From NCBI GenBank assembly GCA_007128995.1, contig SKWJ01000228.1:1-7679 (forward strand): DNA of 7,679 bases, given 5' to 3'. The notes below the pieces were generated by a model that was given only the letters and a program-made list of their open reading frames with translations, ran no database searches and was not told the origin of the DNA. The stretch is from Paracoccaceae bacterium. Its GTDB lineage: Bacteria > Pseudomonadota > Alphaproteobacteria > Rhodobacterales > Rhodobacteraceae. Below, piece after piece: positions 5,893 to 7,679 of the stretch (position 1 is its first letter; every line of letters begins with the position of its first letter). A program made the position numbers and the translations under genes.

Positions 5893-7005
5893 TCACGCGG
5901 CAAGTTTCATGACCGAGTGGATTTCCTTGACCAGACTGCCAGGTTTGGACCCTGTATCAACCACCGAAACCCCGGAAAGCTGTTTCTGGATCAGGGCATT
6001 GTCGGCGAGAACATTCTTCACATCGCCCTGCGCTGCGGTCAGGAAAAGAGTGCGCAACGCGCCAACGCTTGTCTTGCCGCTTTCCAGACTGCTGATCAGG
6101 TTGCCCAGATGGTCATGCATCAGATCCCAGGAATTGGCCATGTCACCAGCGGCCTTGGCACCATCGCTGCAGCTTGTCGCAATCGCGCTGAAATTACCCT
6201 TGATGCTGAGCGCATAGGCGACTTCGGACTTCAGTCGGGCCTTCTTGGACAACAGATCCCCCTTGGCATCCAGCGCATGTGCGAGCGTGATACCAGCCGC
6301 AGTGACCGAGGCGACACCGGCCGCAGCAACCCCGACACCGGCAATGACCAGTGCAGTCGAGGTCCCTGCCGTGATCAGCTCGGCGATCGCCCCTGTGGCG
6401 ATCATCAGGCCCCCGCCCAGAACCGCAAGCCCTCCCAATGCAATCCCGGCCGATGCGCCGGCAATCTGCTTGTCTAGCGTTCCGATCTGCTTGTCGATCG
6501 AGTCGAGCACGCCATTATCTCCGTTCACGGCTGCGTTCATGTCATTCACATAGGCCTTGAAGCTTGCGGCATCGGTGTTGAGATTGACATTCAGGACATG
6601 CAACCGACCGGCTACATCGCGGGCATCGTCGCGGAATTGCGAGGCCTGGTCTTGTACCGCGCCGATCAGCCGCGCGGCCTGCAAAACGGGCGTATCTGGC
6701 TGGATCGCCTGAGCAAGCGCGTTTTGCAGGTTGAAATAGCGATCGATATTCGTGCTCGTGCCGATCATCTTGGGCAAGATGATCTGGATATAGGTATTGG
6801 CGTGGGTCTTGGCGGATCCGATGGTATCGTTGATATTGGTCTGATACCCCTTGAGCCCGTCAAAGCCGGAAAGGTCCAGCGTAGCTTGCTGGCCAATAAG
6901 GTTGGCATGGCCCTGAAGCACCATGGCCTGGCTTCCAGTGACCTTCAGGTTGCTTCTCAGATCTGTTGCGGATGTGGTCAAATGCTGTTGAGTTGAGTCG
7001 AGCAT
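5893..7005 (-). CDS. Alpha-pore-forming toxin-like protein with transmembrane hairpin (HBL/Nhe/Mak-like)
   Basis: A 370-residue protein. ATG 7005 has AGGAG eight bases upstream; the frame extends to 7146 but that part overlaps the previous gene and looks non-coding. It is predicted all-helical and has no signal peptide. A long helical region (1-180) contains a Y-x-x-I-x-P segment (72-79, YIQIILPK), then a hydrophobic Gly/Ala-rich hairpin from about 181 to 243, then helices to the end with NSWDLMHDHLGNL (291-303). Bacillus HBL-B/NheC, Vibrio MakA/MakE and XaxA share this layout: long helix bundle, central hydrophobic head that enters the membrane, and a late Trp-containing helix. It would be the component that spans the target membrane. 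A tape-measure or chemoreceptor-like protein is less likely given the size and single hairpin. Confidence 0.68.
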   Translation of the reverse strand: MLDSTQQHLTTSATDLRSNLKVTGSQAMVLQGHANLIGQQATLDLSGFDGLKGYQTNINDTIGSAKTHANTYIQIILPKMIGTSTNIDRYFNLQNALAQAIQPDTPVLQAARLIGAVQDQASQFRDDARDVAGRLHVLNVNLNTDAASFKAYVNDMNAAVNGDNGVLDSIDKQIGTLDKQIAGASAGIALGGLAVLGGGLMIATGAIAELITAGTSTALVIAGVGVAAAGVASVTAAGITLAHALDAKGDLLSKKARLKSEVAYALSIKGNFSAIATSCSDGAKAAGDMANSWDLMHDHLGNLISSLESGKTSVGALRTLFLTAAQGDVKNVLADNALIQKQLSGVSVVDTGSKPGSLVKEIHSVMKLAA

Positions 7006-7042
7006 AGTCGTTTCTCCTGTCTTGAGCGGGTGGGATGGCCGG

Positions 7043-7679
7043 TCAGTCCGCCGGCGGGAACAAGGTAAAGAGCCCTGCAAAGTCACTCTCGATATCGACA
7101 AGGTCGCGGTGGATGCGCGCCCAGTCTTTGCCGGCATCACGGACATGCTGCATCAGTGCCGGATATTCGGGCGCAGTGTCCGTAGTCTTGGAAAACGCCA
7201 CGCCAAGTTCAGCGTAACGGTCCGCCATGTCATTGAGCGTGGCAGACAATTCTGAAAGCGCGTCATGCGCTGCCTTGACAGTTTGGCCAAAGCTTTGACC
7301 TTGCATCCGAATGGCCTGACAGACAGTCAACGCTGCACTGAGCTGGGCCTTTTCATGCAGGTATTTGGCAAGCGTCCGGTTGTTGGCCCGTAGCGAGTTC
7401 ATCACGGCAACAGACTGGCCAGCCCCATCCTGGACAGTGTCGATCGCCTCAACGGGGAAGGGCTCCAGATCGCCGAAGCGGTCCTTCTGATCCGATCCAT
7501 CGCCCTTGTCGGTTCCCTGTCCGGACGCCCCGTCATCGGCTTTGTCTGCCTTTTCAGACTTGTCTTTCCCCGACTTGGCCGTGTCGGGCGTGTCCGTTGT
7601 TTTTTTCTTGTCACTCTTTTCATCGCCGCCTGCCGAGATCAGCGCAAGCGCCTGGGTCACAAGTTGTTTCACACCCGCG
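7043..7679 (-). CDS. Helical protein, probable first component of the toxin-like set (5' end outside window)
   Basis: The frame is open to the window edge. A GTG at 7672 exists, but the preceding codons are open and it has no visible ribosome site, so the gene most likely continues upstream. The visible part has a short helix (KQLVTQALALISAG). It is followed by about 50 residues of Lys/Asp/Ser/Gly-rich low-complexity sequence (roughly residues 15-65 from that GTG), then a helical region to the end (about 75-203). The last helix, DWARIHRDLVDIESDFAGLF, resembles the Trp-containing C-terminal helix of HBL/Mak/Xax proteins. No hydrophobic hairpin is seen, so this would be the hydrophilic component. 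It ends 37 bases before the next start, consistent with one operon. Confidence 0.5.
   Translation of the reverse strand, partial: AGVKQLVTQALALISAGGDEKSDKKKTTDTPDTAKSGKDKSEKADKADDGASGQGTDKGDGSDQKDRFGDLEPFPVEAIDTVQDGAGQSVAVMNSLRANNRTLAKYLHEKAQLSAALTVCQAIRMQGQSFGQTVKAAHDALSELSATLNDMADRYAELGVAFSKTTDTAPEYPALMQHVRDAGKDWARIHRDLVDIESDFAGLFTLFPPAD

Overview
The window looks like an ordinary-GC alphaproteobacterial chromosome. My best guess is the Rhodobacterales, from codon use, the style of the Crp/Fnr regulator, the YeeE/YedE transporter and an FNR-type operator. This is an impression from the sequence, not a database result.

Layout: (1) 1-908, plus strand: the 3' end of a YeeE/YedE sulfur-compound permease, translationally coupled to a 57-residue one-helix membrane protein. 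(2) 1069-1254, minus: a 61-residue single-helix membrane protein of unknown function. (3) 1457-3464, minus: a compact gene set of a membrane-anchored GH25 muramidase, a five-helix membrane protein whose start overlaps the muramidase stop, and an 86-residue membrane protein. (4) 3465-4092: a 628-base divergent intergenic region with a perfect 12-bp hairpin, a TTGAT-N4-ATCAG operator-like site and a good sigma-70-type promoter. (5) 4093-4785, plus: a Crp/Fnr-family regulator. (6) 4786-5000: a convergent intergenic region with nothing convincing. (7) 5001-7679, minus: three genes in a row. The first runs off the window edge.

The three-gene set is the most interesting part. The middle protein (370 residues) is predicted to be all-helical, with a long glycine/alanine-rich hydrophobic hairpin in its centre and no signal peptide. 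This is the layout of the ClyA/HBL/Nhe/XaxA/Mak alpha-pore-forming toxins. The flanking proteins are also helical and leaderless: one is hydrophilic, and one has only a short hydrophobic/amphipathic segment. That matches the division of labour in tripartite toxins (one component with a true transmembrane hairpin, one amphipathic, one hydrophilic). Between the second and third genes lies a strong 10-bp hairpin whose loop can also pair with bases just downstream, so it may set the dose of the third component.

How the parts might work together is inference. The anchored muramidase and its membrane partners could open the cell wall for envelope remodelling, or possibly for release of the leaderless toxin proteins. 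The Crp/Fnr protein has the E-x-x-S-R reading head that recognises TTGAT-type sites, and such a site lies just upstream of its own promoter.
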